Of a stretch of DNA of 64,000 nt, positions 38,939 through 53,955 are shown piece after piece. Position numbers and translations under genes: made by a program. Source of the DNA: Pterobdella sp. o SKG-2022 (lineage: Eukaryota > Annelida > Clitellata > Hirudinida > Piscicolidae); the NCBI GenBank assembly GCA_964035795.1, contig OZ038325.1, positions 8,503,698-8,567,697 of the forward strand, written 5' to 3'. Below the pieces are notes generated by a model. That model was not told the origin of the DNA. It did not search any database and worked only from the letters and a program-made list of their open reading frames with translations. Positions within the stretch are counted from its first letter, which is position 1. Each line of letters opens with the position of its first letter.

Positions 38939-41900
38939 CTATTTATTAAGCTTTTCTTTTTCTTCTGTTTTCATTCCTTCACCATTTCTCCCATACCTGC
39001 AGACCTCAAATAGTTGATACTCAGTATATTATGGGTAAAAATTTTCAACCGTCTAACATGGTGATAATGGTAACATTGGAAATATTTTTAAAAAAAAAAC
39101 AATCAGAGAATATGAAGAAATTAAATTCAAATCTTATATATTCTATAAACCATTAAAGTACCTTTCATAGAATTCATCCTCTTCTTCTTCCTCTTCATCA
39201 AATTGTTCCGTCTTGGGTTGAATATTGAGGTGAGACTGATCTAATGTATCCCCATTAAACCAATCTGTCTCCATCTTGCTTATGCCAATAGAAATTTCTG
39301 GCTCTGATGTCTGGAGGGATGTGGTTGTTGGTCGTTTGTCCTTCTCAACAAAATAAAAATAATATTTATAACCTCATCAGTCTTCTCTTTCTTTAATGCT
39401 CTTTCAATGGTTTCAAATTCATTCAACCTATGAGAAAAAAATTAAATAGACGTTTTTGTTTGAAAAGAAAGCAACTGATCTCGGGAAAAGCTGCATGTTT
39501 AAAATAATAGTTCAAATCATTTTTTCTTCTATAACATGAATATAAACTTTCACGGTCCCCAATATAATGCTTGTAAAACACTCTTATAATCTCGACATAG
39601 TAGTATGCCGCCTTAACTAAGTAATACTACTTAGTAAACACCACTACAAACCCAGCCTGCTTGGAAGAATGTTGTCTATAGAAGGCATCATCGTCTACAG
39701 TCCATACAGCTCCTTTGACGTTCTCAACTCTTGTAAAACATTTGTGTAGACTCAAGTTGTGTCTTACAGCATTCTGTGGGTTTGAAGGGAGTGATCAGCC
39801 TGGGTAGAAGATTATTGGTCTTTATCATCATTCTCATCCTCATCACCCTTCTCATCATCACCATATTCATCATCATCTTCATCATCATCGTTTATCATCT
39901 TCATAACCCAATCTTTAGGGTTTAGTCGTGTTGGGTTTTATATGCTTGGTTTGTGGTGATGGGGTTGGTTGAATGTGTGGTGTATGGCATGGCATTACCT
40001 TCCATGTAGCATGATTCTTGCGAAAGAAAGCAAAGGTGTGCATGAACCACTGGTAAATGTCGTTAAGGGTAAGTTGTTTATCTGGGGAGTCCAAGATGGC
40101 CTGTGGTGTTGTTGGGGTTATGTCTTGGAGTTTTTGTGGTGTTCCCACTGTGTTCTCAAATTTAGTACGTGGTAGTGGAAGTTAAAAAAATACAGATTGG
40201 TAGAATCAAAAATAAAATTTTGAATTGTCGAAAGTTCTAGTGGCAACAAAATAAAAAGAGTACTTGTCTTATGAGGGTTGCATAAGTGAATGGGGGTCTG
40301 ACGTCACTGAAGCAGTAGAAATCCCTGTTTCTCTGAATTTCTATTGGTTGATTTTTGACAATATTTTGTGTATAAATATTTATATTGCTGTACACGCCCC
40401 AGTAACATTAAGACCCTCCCTTACCTGCGCCGATAGGAACCGGGCATTTTTCAGAAATTCTTCTGCGTACAATCCTACCCCCTCTGCCTCCTAGACCTCG
40501 GCCCATTGATACCTTTAAAGAACCCTTGGTTCCAAAGGGTTGAGGGAGGGTGCCCAGTAGATTGCTACGGCTCTGTGGTATGAAGTGTGGGGTTTTAGTT
40601 TAGAGGTGGTGATATAGAATTGAGCTGATTTTGAATAAAATTGGAAACATTTGAAAGGATAGTCTTTTCATTTAAGGAATCACATAATTAACGTGCATTT
40701 TAAACAAAACTAAAATAAAAATGTAAAAATTTTCAACAATTAAACCAAAAACAAAAGCACTAACAACGTTATTTTGCAGAGCTGATGGAGAAATAAATGA
40801 GCGAGACATAGCAAAAGACAAAACATCCGGGTTAGGGTGTCTGATATGAAGAGGGTGAGGAAGAGGGCCAGACGGAAACGGTCTGAAACAGTTGTCAAAC
40901 GGTAGTCTTAATATGGGGTTATCAAACCGGAGCATTGAAGGTTGTTTGAGCGGAGAAATTTGAGACCTGCTTGGGTCTTCCCTATCCTTCTGTAGACTCA
41001 TCCCATCCCTGGGAAAAACTGGTCTGTGGCTGAAGATTTGATTGCATTCTATGTTGTTTTTGATGGAGTTATCATGGTGTGTTGGAGAGTTGGTTTTGGG
41101 GAAAGATGAGTTTTGGGGAGATAATCTTCTGTAAGGCTGGTGTATGTTGTAGTTGTTGGGGGAAAGAGGAGGTTCATACGATGAAGCTTCTTTAGATTGA
41201 TGGAGGTTGAGAGCTGCCCCACTTATGGGAACTGTATTGGCACTTTTTTCATCTTTGTTGGAGTCATTATCGTCGTTTGATTTTTTGGCATGATGGAAAA
41301 CTACTTGAGAGTCGTGCGAGAGTGGTCGATTCATTGAGAGATTTTCAACCATGTGTTCATTAGAAAACTTATTATTACTATTATTTTTATCATTATTTTT
41401 ATTTTTTTTTCTATTACCTTCAAAATCAACCAGATTGTCGTAAGAGTTATTTTTAGAATTTAAGCAGGGGGAGTGGCAACTCTTAGACCAATCAGGTTCC
41501 TCAGTTCTTTCCTCATTGCTGGTGCTTTCATTATTGAAACTATTATTCTTATTTATATTTTCATTTTTATCTTTGTTGTTTTCATTAGAGAGGTAGTTAT
41601 CAATACCATTTTGAATCTCGAATCGTTTACTAGGGGTAAAAGTGAAACAGTCGTTGAAACCGTTAGTGATTTTAAATAAACTGTTACTTATTATACTATT
41701 AGAAATAGTGGTAGCATTACTTTCATTGTTGTTATTATTTCTATTATTATTTTTATTTTCATGATTATTATTATTGTCCTCCGCCCGTGAAATGCTGCGG
41801 TGAATAAAAACCTCCATCTGATGTAGCACCTTCTTCTCTTTCTCTAACTGTATTAATATTTATTATTATTGTTATTGTTATTATTACAATCCAATAGTTA

Positions 41901-42919
41901 TCCTCATCACTTTACCCATAACAACAAAACCTTAAAAGCCTGCGACATACTTTATCTTGTAAAATCTGCACGACCTTCTTCTGTACGATGTATTGAGGTA
42001 GGGTGGAAGAGTAGTCGTGACTGTCGTCTATGTGTCTGTAAGGGAGAGAAGGAGGAGGTTGAGAGGGGGAAGGAAAATGAGGAGAAGGGTAAGGGGGAGA
42101 AGGAGGAAAAAAAGAAGGAAGAGAAGGAGGAGGAGAGTGAAGGGAAGGAGGAGAAGAAGGAGGAGGATGAGAAAGAAGTTGGTGGTTTAGGGTGAGTGAT
42201 GATGATGATGACAAGAAGAACGATGGGGGTTGTATTGTTAACGCTAATGATGGTGGCCGAGGGATAGTGGTGGCGGTGATAATAAAGAAGAAGAGGATGA
42301 TGATGATGATGATGGTGGTGGTGGCGATTATGACCTTAATAAGAAATGGTGATCAGAGAAGCCCAGCCTACAGTTTTTCCAAGGGCAAGTCTTCATGCCT
42401 GAGGATTGAGAGCAGGTTAGAGCTTAAAGCTTTGTTTTCAATAAGATATAATAAACATTAAAAGGCATTAATTAAAAAATATTGAATCATTTTGTTTGAT
42501 ATGTAGAGCAGGTTTCTGATTTATATGGTAAGACCAAGTTTGTTGAATATTATAGCTTTTTTTCCCTTAAGAACATTAAAAATATCGTAAAATAACGTAA
42601 AATTTTTTGAGTAACAAATTAATTATTGTTGGTATTATTGAAGAAAAAATAACAAAGCAATGGAAGTTACTGACCTAAGGCGCTGAATTCACCCACTGAT
42701 TCAAAGGCGTTTTTATTATTATTATTATTGTTGTTTTCATTATTATTGTTTCTATTTTTATTGTTATTGTTTCCATAAAAATTAGCATTACTTTCACCGT
42801 AATATTCATTAAAAGTAGTGTTGTGAACTTTATTATCGTTGTGCTGGTTATTATAAACTCTTCTATTATTTTCATTATTATTGTCTTCATCATTATTATT
42901 ATTACTATTATTATTTTTA

Positions 42920-42951
<32 letters not shown>

Positions 42952-42965
42952 GTTGTTGTTGTTAC

Positions 42966-43011
<46 letters not shown>

Positions 43012-44038
43012 GTTGTTGTTGTTGTTATTTCCCTTATTACCGCTATGTTTCACTTTATCACAACCTAATCTCGGCAGATTTTGGCCAAAAACTTGTCCAC
43101 TCTCACCAACTTCTCCCTCGTAACGATGATGGTGATCAGGGCCGAGGTGGTTACTCGATATTTTCAAAGACTTAACAGGTATGGGAGAAGTTGAAAAGGA
43201 TTTGCGTTTAAAGGTATTTGATGTGTGGGTTGAGGGACTGTTGGATAAATGGGGGGGCAAGTATTGGTTGAAATAGGGGCTGTTTATTGGTGGGATATTG
43301 CTTGCAGTATTTTTAGAAGATGGGTGGTTGTATGGATGACTAGAAGAGAGATTTTGTAATTGATTAACAATTTGATGGTTAGGTGATGTTGGATGTGAAA
43401 AATTATGAATATATGATGAAGTGAATGGGTTTAAAAATTTAGAAGGTTGGTTATATAAGGAAGAGAATAAGGCTTGAAGCGGTGGCTGCGGGAAAGCGGT
43501 GCTACTGATGTGAGTGTCGGCGGTTTTTGTGCTGAAGTTATTCGCCTAATGAAACAAAAAATAAATTTGACTAGATACTCAAGAATATTCTTACTATATA
43601 ATTAAAAATTTCAATTATTAGTAGATACAATTAATAATTAGGTTTTAACCTTTTCGATAGATGTCAGAAGAGTTTTGAGAAAGGCTTCAAACATTCTGTA
43701 CGAGTCTGTAAATATGTATCAAATAAATAAAATATTCCAATATAAATACCTATTTCTTCCAACAAAAAAAATTATTTTTATATAAATATTCTGTTCATGA
43801 AAGATTTCTTTAACAAAATTTATTAATTAATTTATTAATTTAATTAATAAAATTATTTACATAATTACAGTATATCATTACACATACCCTAAAATTAATA
43901 CATCTAAAAATAATTCCATTGTAATCATATAGTAATAGTGTTTTATTGAGATTTTTTAGTTCTATAATGTCTTAGTTTGAATCTATGCAAACCTTCATTA
44001 GAAAATGAAGGTGGGAACTGGAAAGTGCTTGGGGATTT
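38939..44038 (-). CDS. FOXP: FOXP-family forkhead transcription factor, at least 13 exons (5' end not found)
   Basis: Exons: 44038-43993, 43705-43650, 43545-42675, 42398-42335, 42035-41951, 41847-40765, 40572-40425 (or to 40415), 40324-40264, 40100-39999, 39773-39652, 39427-39373, 39340-39162, 38996-38939. The three FOXP hallmarks appear in order: a C2H2 finger ([19 protein letters not shown], then DDSH), a leucine zipper ([19 protein letters not shown]) and a forkhead domain split over four exons ([47 protein letters not shown] with [13 protein letters not shown]). The tail is acidic, as in FOXP1/2/4. Two exons are exceptionally long, 871 and 1083 nt: the first is Ser/Pro/Asn-rich with a poly-Asn run, the second inserts about 340 residues between zipper and forkhead. 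The start codon and any Gln-rich N terminus were not located. The junction after 40425 conflicts in phase unless a donor 10 nt downstream is used. Confidence 0.92.
42890..43032. repeat. Trinucleotide repeat encoding poly-Asn in FOXP
   Basis: ATT/GTT repeats on the plus strand are AAT/AAC on the coding strand, giving an almost pure Asn tract of more than 40 residues inside the 871-nt FOXP exon. Mixed AAT and AAC codons suggest the tract is maintained at protein level rather than being a fresh expansion. Confidence 0.9.
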
Positions 44039-44461
44039 CTGTGGGATGATGGGGATAGTAAGAATGATGGTGGTGGTGGTAAGGATGATAGTGGAGGTGT
44101 TTGTGGTGATGGTGTTTATGGTAGTAGTAATAATGATAACGAAAACAAGGGTGGTTTTGATAGTCATTTGAACAGAACCAAAAATACAGTAAAGAATCAA
44201 TAAAGTTAATTCATATGGTCGCAGTCTTCAGAAGTAATCAGAATAATACTCATTACACACAGATAAGTAAAAATTTAATATAACACTAATCGCTATAACA
44301 ATGACAAACATATAAAAATCGAAAACAAATATCAATGGACGTGTTTATCAAACATCTCAACCGATAAATATAATATTCTCAAGATAACATTTTTGTGTTT
44401 TTAGGTTCTCTTTGATCTTCTTTTTGCTTTCTGATCTTTAGTTTGTGCTAGTAAGTTTGTT

Positions 44462-44553
44462 GTGTTTCTGATGTGAATCTGACAGGTGTCTGAAAAAGTA
44501 TTAAATTTTTTCTCTCGAAAAAAGGTTAAAACACAGATTCACGTCAGAAACAC
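44462..44553. repeat. Inverted repeat, 20-bp arms
   Basis: GTGTTTCTGATGTGAATCTG (44462-44481) is the reverse complement of 44534-44553 with one mismatch; the loop is 52 bp. It lies about 420 bp upstream of the most 5' FOXP exon found. Confidence 0.85.
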
Positions 44554-45075
44554 CATAACCCATCAATAGCTTGAAGCGATCAACAAAATGTTAACAATTA
44601 ACCTAACCACTGTTATCATAAGCATTGTCACCTGCAAAATGATAACGAAGCAAGTATCTTAACGAAAAGATAAGAAGCCGAAGAGAGGTGTTTGTATAAT
44701 TGAAAGCCAGATACCTTATCAACTGTTCGTGCTATATTATCACCGTTTATTTGGCTATTCTAGTGTAAATATTAGAGTGAGGGTAATAACTGGAGATTAT
44801 ACAGAGAATATAAAAATTCGTGAAACCAAAGAAAAGAATTGGGTGACAAAGGTTATAAATCCTATATTTAAAAAATTCAAAAAGATTTGAAACCCTAGAA
44901 ATGAAGAAGCCAAAATTGTAGAGGTTTCTAATAGTTCTAAGTATCAAGGGCCAAAAGCTATACTTTGAATAGTGACAGTGTCATTGACAAAACATAACGT
45001 GTGTGAGACATTTGAATTTTCTTGTTTCTTCTTGAACTTGTTATCTAATGTAACCTGGCACTTGTGTTCTAATAT

Positions 45076-45352
<277 letters not shown>

Positions 45353-45883
45353 TATACTCTTTATTATTATTGTTATCTTTATGATTATGTTAAAAACAAA
45401 GAGTGCTTGTTTAAACTTAGGCAATGTTTGTCCTTTGCATTAAAGATGGAAATAATTACGATTATTACTTAGGTAAACAATGCAAATAATGAAAGCCTAT
45501 TATGATTTTTATTTTATGATTATTTTTTTATTGGGTTTGATGAATGAATTTTATAACAAAAAAAATTAATTTTCCACTTTTAACCATCGAAATGAAGTTG
45601 TATTGGATAGGTGGAGAAGTGCCATTTGTTTTCCATGTTTGTTTTGTAATCAAAAATTTGATTGTTTGTATAAACTCAAAACTTGCCAGAAAATTAACAC
45701 TCACGCACACGAACACGCACACAAACACATTTACAAAACCACAATCTATTTGTTCATCAAATGTTTATATAAAAAGAGCATGTTTACACAAAAATCTAAG
45801 TTGAAAATTATTAAACAACCTACATATACATATATACATAAAAATGTATATATGTATTTATAAATGTATATATGTATTTATAA

Positions 45884-46081
<198 letters not shown>

Positions 46082-46140
46082 TTAGTGAGTTATGAGAATG
46101 TTTATTTTGTCTACATAAACAAATTTACTCTGTGTTAGAG

Positions 46141-46340
46141 NNNNNNNNNNNNNNNNNNNNNNNNNNNNNNNNNNNNNNNNNNNNNNNNNNNNNNNNNNNN
46201 NNNNNNNNNNNNNNNNNNNNNNNNNNNNNNNNNNNNNNNNNNNNNNNNNNNNNNNNNNNNNNNNNNNNNNNNNNNNNNNNNNNNNNNNNNNNNNNNNNNN
46301 NNNNNNNNNNNNNNNNNNNNNNNNNNNNNNNNNNNNNNNN
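46141..46340. other. Assembly gap (200 N)
   Basis: Exactly 200 unresolved bases, a conventional gap size, so the true length is unknown. The flanking (TA)n and (TG)n repeats probably caused the break. Confidence 0.99.
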
Positions 46341-46397
46341 CTGATATGTTATTTATAGCTGAGTGTTTATTTATACCTATTTGTCTCTGAACCTCTT

Positions 46398-46434
<37 letters not shown>

Positions 46435-48786
46435 ATGTGTATTAACATAAGGGTGTGTTGTATGCCCACTCATATCTTATACTATACATGTTCTAAAGGA
46501 TGTGATATTAAAATATGAATATATCTATCAATTTTGTGCTATAAAAATCTAAATAAGAATGATAAGAGAATATTCTGTGTGCATTGTCCCTACTGTGCGT
46601 GTTTTCATAAGGGATGTGATGATTAGTACATTATAGCCGTGAGGTGTTGTTATTCGGGTAGTTATGTCGCTGTTATACGTTTTATGGATGTCTGTGTGTG
46701 TGTGCATGGATGTGTGTTTGTGTGCGTGGATCTTGTTTATACGATTTGTTTATGTTGTTAGCCATTTTCCCACTGTTTATTTGTACAAGCGTGTCCAGAT
46801 GTGCGTTTCCTTTATTGGTCACCATACAAACAATAAAAATTATACCTAAAAATATCTGATATTATTACTGTGCTTCGTTTAAACACAGCATAAACAAATT
46901 ATTATTCAAATTTAATATTATAGTCTTTATAGACAGAAAGAAAACTTGAAATAATAATTTTTTAAATGTTAAAACATCAATTGCGATAAATATTAAATTC
47001 ATATATATATATATATATAATGAGCAATATTTTTTTATTATCTTTGTTATTTTATTAATAATATTCTTATTTTTCCCTCCATTTTATTTAAAGTGTTGTT
47101 ATTTTTTTTTATCTTTCGTGTTTATTGGCGTTGTGTTTATAAATGTCTGGCGTTCAAAATTGTTTACATAAACATCATCATTATCATCATCTCTCTCTCT
47201 CATCATCATCTTTCTCCTCCTCCTCCTCACCATGATCGTATATTTATCACTACCTCAAAAACATGTTAAAATCTATTTTTGAGTCTTTTTTATAAATTCA
47301 ATACAAATACACTTCAGAATTGCACGACATAGATACAAATAAGATTCGAGTTGATAAACCATCTTTTTGACTAAAATCTTTTACGTAGAAAGTTAAAACC
47401 TCTCATAAACTCATTATTGTAAATCTAACAACACCACACTAATAGTATTTCACTCGGCTTTGTGATAATTATCTTCCTATCAATCCTAAACTAAAGCATT
47501 GTACCCCGTTTATTACTAATCTTTTTTAATGGCTTAAACCCGCTATTTTTGATACAGAAAGGGTTTGGGCCACTTTGGCATGTTTTACCATTGAAAACAA
47601 CACCAATAACTTGAAAATGTTGTTTTGTTAATGATATAACACTCTAGCAACAATGATTTCAAAACAAAGTTTGTTCATGGTAAACTGTGGGTCGATACTG
47701 GTTTAAGTTTTTATTCACAGCTTTGCTTCCCATTGATCTGTGTTTCTCAGATGGTATGAACATTTATTGAAAATTTCTAAACCTTCTCTATCTTCTCAAA
47801 AGTCTTTCATGAACATTTTATAGAAAGCTTTATACGCTTACTTCCTTTTGTTACAAATTCTAAAGGCACTATTGGAATATAACTCGCAAAATAATTACAA
47901 ATTTTACCTTATTTAATGGTAGGAAGAACAGTTTTGTGAAAAGTTCTCAAATGTGATACAACATAAAACCACACTTAACTGTTTAACTTATAAACAGCAT
48001 TTTTTCATCTTATATATACCCCAGCCGACCGCATTAGTATGCATAATTATGTATGCGTGTGTGCAAAGTAATGAGGCTTTTGGTATAAGGAATAGTTTGG
48101 GATGTATGATAGGTTTATGAATATATGAATAAGTAATTAGTTATGAATATTGATAATGTAAATGAGGTCATAGTGAATGTGGAAGGGTTGGGAATTATTT
48201 GAAAAAAATGTATTCAAATAATAATACAAATTAATTTTAGTTTGAGGATATTTTATTGATGAAGATGGCAGGTAGAGAAAGGTGGTGGTGGAAGTAAAAG
48301 GTATGTTAGTGGGTGTGAAAGATGGTTATGGACGTGTGGGAGTGGTGGTGTAATGACACTTCAATGGATTTGAAATCCAAATTCAACTTGTTTTTTTCTA
48401 AATTTTCATCTTTTTCAGAAGCACAATGAACGCGAAATGTTGAGCGATAATCGAGAATATCTAGCGTTGTCATGACACTTCTTTTCAAAAGTGAATTCAA
48501 TAAATTTTAATTTTTCATGTATTATTGAATTTAAATTCCTTTTACATAGAAACCTCACTTGAAAATTTATTTGGCAGTTGTGTTTATTCAAAATTTTTTA
48601 TAAAAAATGTAAAAATGGCCTGTTTAAGATATCCTCAAAATTTTGCTATCTTCCCACTTATAGCTTGAAATATCTCACCTAATTTTTCAATTATGACATT
48701 AATTTTCTCACTTGTTTACAATTCACTTTTAAAAACCACTATTGTTTTTTGTTTTTATTTAATATTCTCAATTAAATGGTCATTGA

Positions 48787-48901
48787 ACGTCATATTTTAT
48801 TTAAAAAATAGTTAAGCGTCATATTTTGTTTACAGAATAGTTACACGTCATATTTTGTTTACAAAACAGTTAAACGTCATATTTTGTTTACAAAATGGTT
48901 G
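48787..48901. repeat. 29-bp minisatellite, four copies
   Basis: Tandem unit close to acgtcatattttgtttacaa followed by aatagttaa, four copies with a few substitutions. The first copy is the most diverged. Confidence 0.9.
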
Positions 48902-49699
48902 AAAATGTTTTGAATGTGTAGGTATAACCGTATTTTTTGAGAAGAGTAGAACCGAGTCATTTTATTCTAAGAGGATCAAATATTTTTTTGTAAAATTGTC
49001 GCCATTTTGAGTTAATTAGTTTATTTTTTATAATAATTTTCTTATTGTTTTAATAATTTTTTTTTACTATTTTTAATAATTTTTCAAATTATTTAGTTAT
49101 AGTTAAATTCATTTTTAATTTTTCAAATCTATCTTGCTTACATAATCTTATTGTGATTACAGTATTTTTAACTGTTTATTCCTCATTATTATTATTAATA
49201 TGTTTTACAAACAGCAATTACAAAAATAACAACAATAAAGATAATAATAATTTATTTTTTGTTTTTATTTTTTTGATGCATGCTTCTATATATCCATAGT
49301 TTCCCCAAATCTCCTTGCTTGAATGTTCTTCTCCTCTCAGTATTTATTTTCGGTTGTCTTGATAATTCTATCCATTCAACTTTGTTGTTTGTTTAATTAT
49401 CATTATTTATTTATTTCTATCATTTATTATTTTTTAGTTTTTTTCGTTTTATTATTATTATTATTATTGCTATTGTTATTATTATTGTTATTGTTTTTAT
49501 TTTTTGAATGCTTATTTTTTTCATAAAAGTTTCTTATTTTTTATTATTGCTTAATTACTTTTTCCTTTTAATCATTTTTAATGAATTTTTTTCTTTGTGT
49601 GCGTGTGTGTGCGTGTGTATGTGTGCGTGCACTTAATATATTATGTTGGTTATGTTTGTTTAGCTGTTTAAGTGTTTACGCTAGTCTTAATGTATTTGT

Positions 49700-49795
49700 T
49701 TTTTCTCATAATCATCATCATCATCATCGCACTCATCATCATCCTCCTCATCAGCATCACCATCACAATCATCACCATGCTCACCAGCTTCACCT
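49700..49795. repeat. (CAT)n/(CAC)n degenerate repeat
   Basis: CAT/CAC-rich tract that produces a His-rich open frame. Flanking splice signals and family similarity are absent, so I annotate it as a repeat. Confidence 0.75.
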
Positions 49796-50574
49796 TCCCC
49801 ATAAAAACAAAACAAAAACACCCAAAACCTCCCTACCAAAACTCAAACGTTTGGAATAATTTATGAAAACCGTGTTTTCACGAAAAACATCAAAACAAAG
49901 CAGGAATTCGTAAGCAAATAGGTTTGTTTGTAGCTCTTGTTTACTCCCCTTCGCTTGTTTACTTTCCTTTTTCGTCTGTTTATCTTGTAAATGTACGCAC
50001 CAGCGTGTGGTGTTGTGTGTGCGTTTGTGTAGCCAAAGACGCAGTATTGGAAGGGGTACATGGATAACAAATATTAATTTTAAATTGATGTAAGTGTGGT
50101 GTTTGTATTTGGGAGGGGCGGAGGTGAGGTGGGTATGGGGTGTGTTGGTTGCGGGTATAGGGGTTATTTTCTATTTGGTGTGGTTATGTGTTGCGTGGTG
50201 TGATTATTTAGTGTGGTTTATATGTGGTGGTTTGTAGTTTTCTTGATGGTTTTAAGATACCAATATAGTGTACAGATTTTTTTGTGGTGTGGTGATGTTT
50301 GTGATGGTGGTTTTATGATGGTTGCATGTGTTTGTGGTTGTGTGCTTAAAACCATTTCTATAAATATTTTAAAAAATTTCTGCTCTCAAATTAAAACTGT
50401 GTATTCTTCATTTCAAAATTTTTAAGCTTGCTATGTTTCAATTTTATTTTTTCTTTTATATCTTTTTTCATGTGTTTTCATCCTTCGGAGACTTTTTATC
50501 GCTCAAAAATTCATAAAAAAGAATTTTATGAAGGGTCCATTCATTTGCTCATCCATCCTCCCATCTATCCATTC

Positions 50575-51882
<1,308 letters not shown>

Positions 51883-53767
51883 ATCTACTTATTTATCCAT
51901 CAATCTATCATTAATCCATCTATCTCCCACCTATCCACTCATTGATCCTAACAACCTTTCTTGATCTTTTCCACTATAGAACACCCATTCATTCATCTTA
52001 AACCCTTCAACCACACCCCTTTTTTACCATCGAACCACACTCCTTCCCTTACCATTCAACCACACCCTTTTCTTCCATTCAACCGCACCCTTCCCACCGT
52101 TCAAACTCTCCTCCCTCCCTTCACCATCCTACCTACATGCCCCCATGAAGTCTTTTTTCAAGTGCTTCTCCATTCAACCACCCAAAACCGCATCATAAGT
52201 TCACCAATTAAGATTTTCTCGTATAGGAGATTGTAGATTCAATCGATTTTTTATTTTTGATGTTTGTGTGCTTGTATGTGCTTAGCTATCTTCTTAAACA
52301 AATTTTTCGTCTTTATAAACAGAACTGTTTACTCATCAATATTTTAAAACTAATGTACTATTTATTTTTTTATATTTTCTCTATATGCTTCTATGTTCTT
52401 CCTGTTTGTACAACTATCAGTCCAATTTTGCTCTTATTTACCCTTGGTACACTTACATATGCTTTGAAAATAAAACAATTTAATAACCAAATCATTCACT
52501 TCACAGTTGTTCCAGCAAAAAAAATGAACATAGACGAAAAAATAAAAAAAAAGCATTGGAGCAAAAACAAAATCTACTAGGTTAGTTTTAATTCTTTAAA
52601 GACAGCGATATAGATAAGAAATATGGACTTGAAGACAGAAAATTAGTAAGTTAGGTCACTGGGAGGTAGAATGGACACATGTAGCTGAAAGTAAAAGTGA
52701 TGATAATGATTTGGGGGAAGTCCCTAAGAAAGAGGTTTAAACGTAGTTGTAGTCTTTGCTGCAGTTATCAAAATACAGAGAGAAAATTATTATCATTGTT
52801 TTATTATTTGAATTCATTTGTGTTTTATTTTTATTATTATTCAATTGTTAAATTTAAGTTTTTATGTACAAGGTTTGCAAAGAACAAATAAACAAAAAAA
52901 ATAAATAAATAAAATGGTGAAAACAGATAAATAAATAAAGATTAAAAGATATTTTAAACAAATAAACAATTTTAAATCATAAATTCACTTTTCCACTAAT
53001 TAAATTCATAATTCAAAAAACTATATAATTTTTTGGCTATAATTATTTTCATCAATAAATACCTTCATTTTTAAATGACTAGATTCACTTTTGAATAATT
53101 TACTTTATTAAAAAAACATGGCGAGAACTGTCTTCTTGTTCCTTGTAATCCACCCTTTTATGAAAGCTTATCGATAGTATTATCAGATGATTAGTAACCA
53201 TGATATTGTTGTTATTATTTCTGTTATTATTGTTATACTTATTATTGTTTTTTTGTTGTTATTATAATTGGTAACCATAGCATTATCGTTACTTTTTTTG
53301 CTCTTGCAATTCTTTTTATCATTTTTATTGTTTCTATTAAAATTTGTTTTATTTTTATGATTATATATTCATTATTAGGATTATGATTACTATTATTATG
53401 GTTATGATTATTATTATTTATAAAACAAACGTCAAGACAACATCGATCAATGGCGACAGATTGCCCAATCGAACAAGCTTCTAATTTATTTGTTTGTTGA
53501 TCTCTTATTCAGCATCGTAGATCATCCTAGCGTATGTGGTGTTTATAACATCTTTGCAGGCCATATATCATGGCGCAGCATGGACAGATACTTTTAAATT
53601 TGGATTATTTGTTGTTTTATCTTTGTGTTAATTTTAAACGTGCCGGTGAATGAGTTTTGATTGTTATAATAGAAATTATGAGTGTATGTATTGAGACTGG
53701 ATAAAAATGGACGGATAAATTGGGTTTATTGATGGTGGGTAACTCTTGTTATAGACAGATTAAACAA

Positions 53768-53955
53768 TGTAATGTAATGTAATGTAATGCGGTATTTATA
53801 AAGCGCTTTTCCTTATAGATCAAAGCGCTTGCCACAAATTTAATGTAGCGAAAACACACTGTGGAACAGGTGCTAATTGTCGGCTCACGCGGGATTGAAC
53901 ACGGTAACTTTAGAGAATCAAGCTAATGCTCAACCATTGAGCTATAGGGGGCGAC
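53768..53955 (-). mobile_element. tRNA-derived SINE, copy B, with (ATTAC)n tail
   Basis: On the minus strand: GCCCCCTATAGCTCAATGGT at the 5' end contains box A (53944-53928), box B GTTCAATCCC is at 53900-53891, the body has TTCCACAGTGTGTTTTCG and TACATTAAATTT, then AGCGCTTTATAAATACCG and a tail of at least four ATTAC units. Head, body and TTTATAAATA match the copy at 21797-21972, so this is a SINE family with a simple-repeat 3' end. Confidence 0.88.

Noticed and set aside
40264..44038. FOXJ, FOXK or other forkhead class
   Set aside because: The C2H2 finger plus leucine zipper upstream of the forkhead is specific to FOXP.
49581..49866. His-rich open frame
   Set aside because: It is a CAT/CAC repeat with no supporting exon structure.
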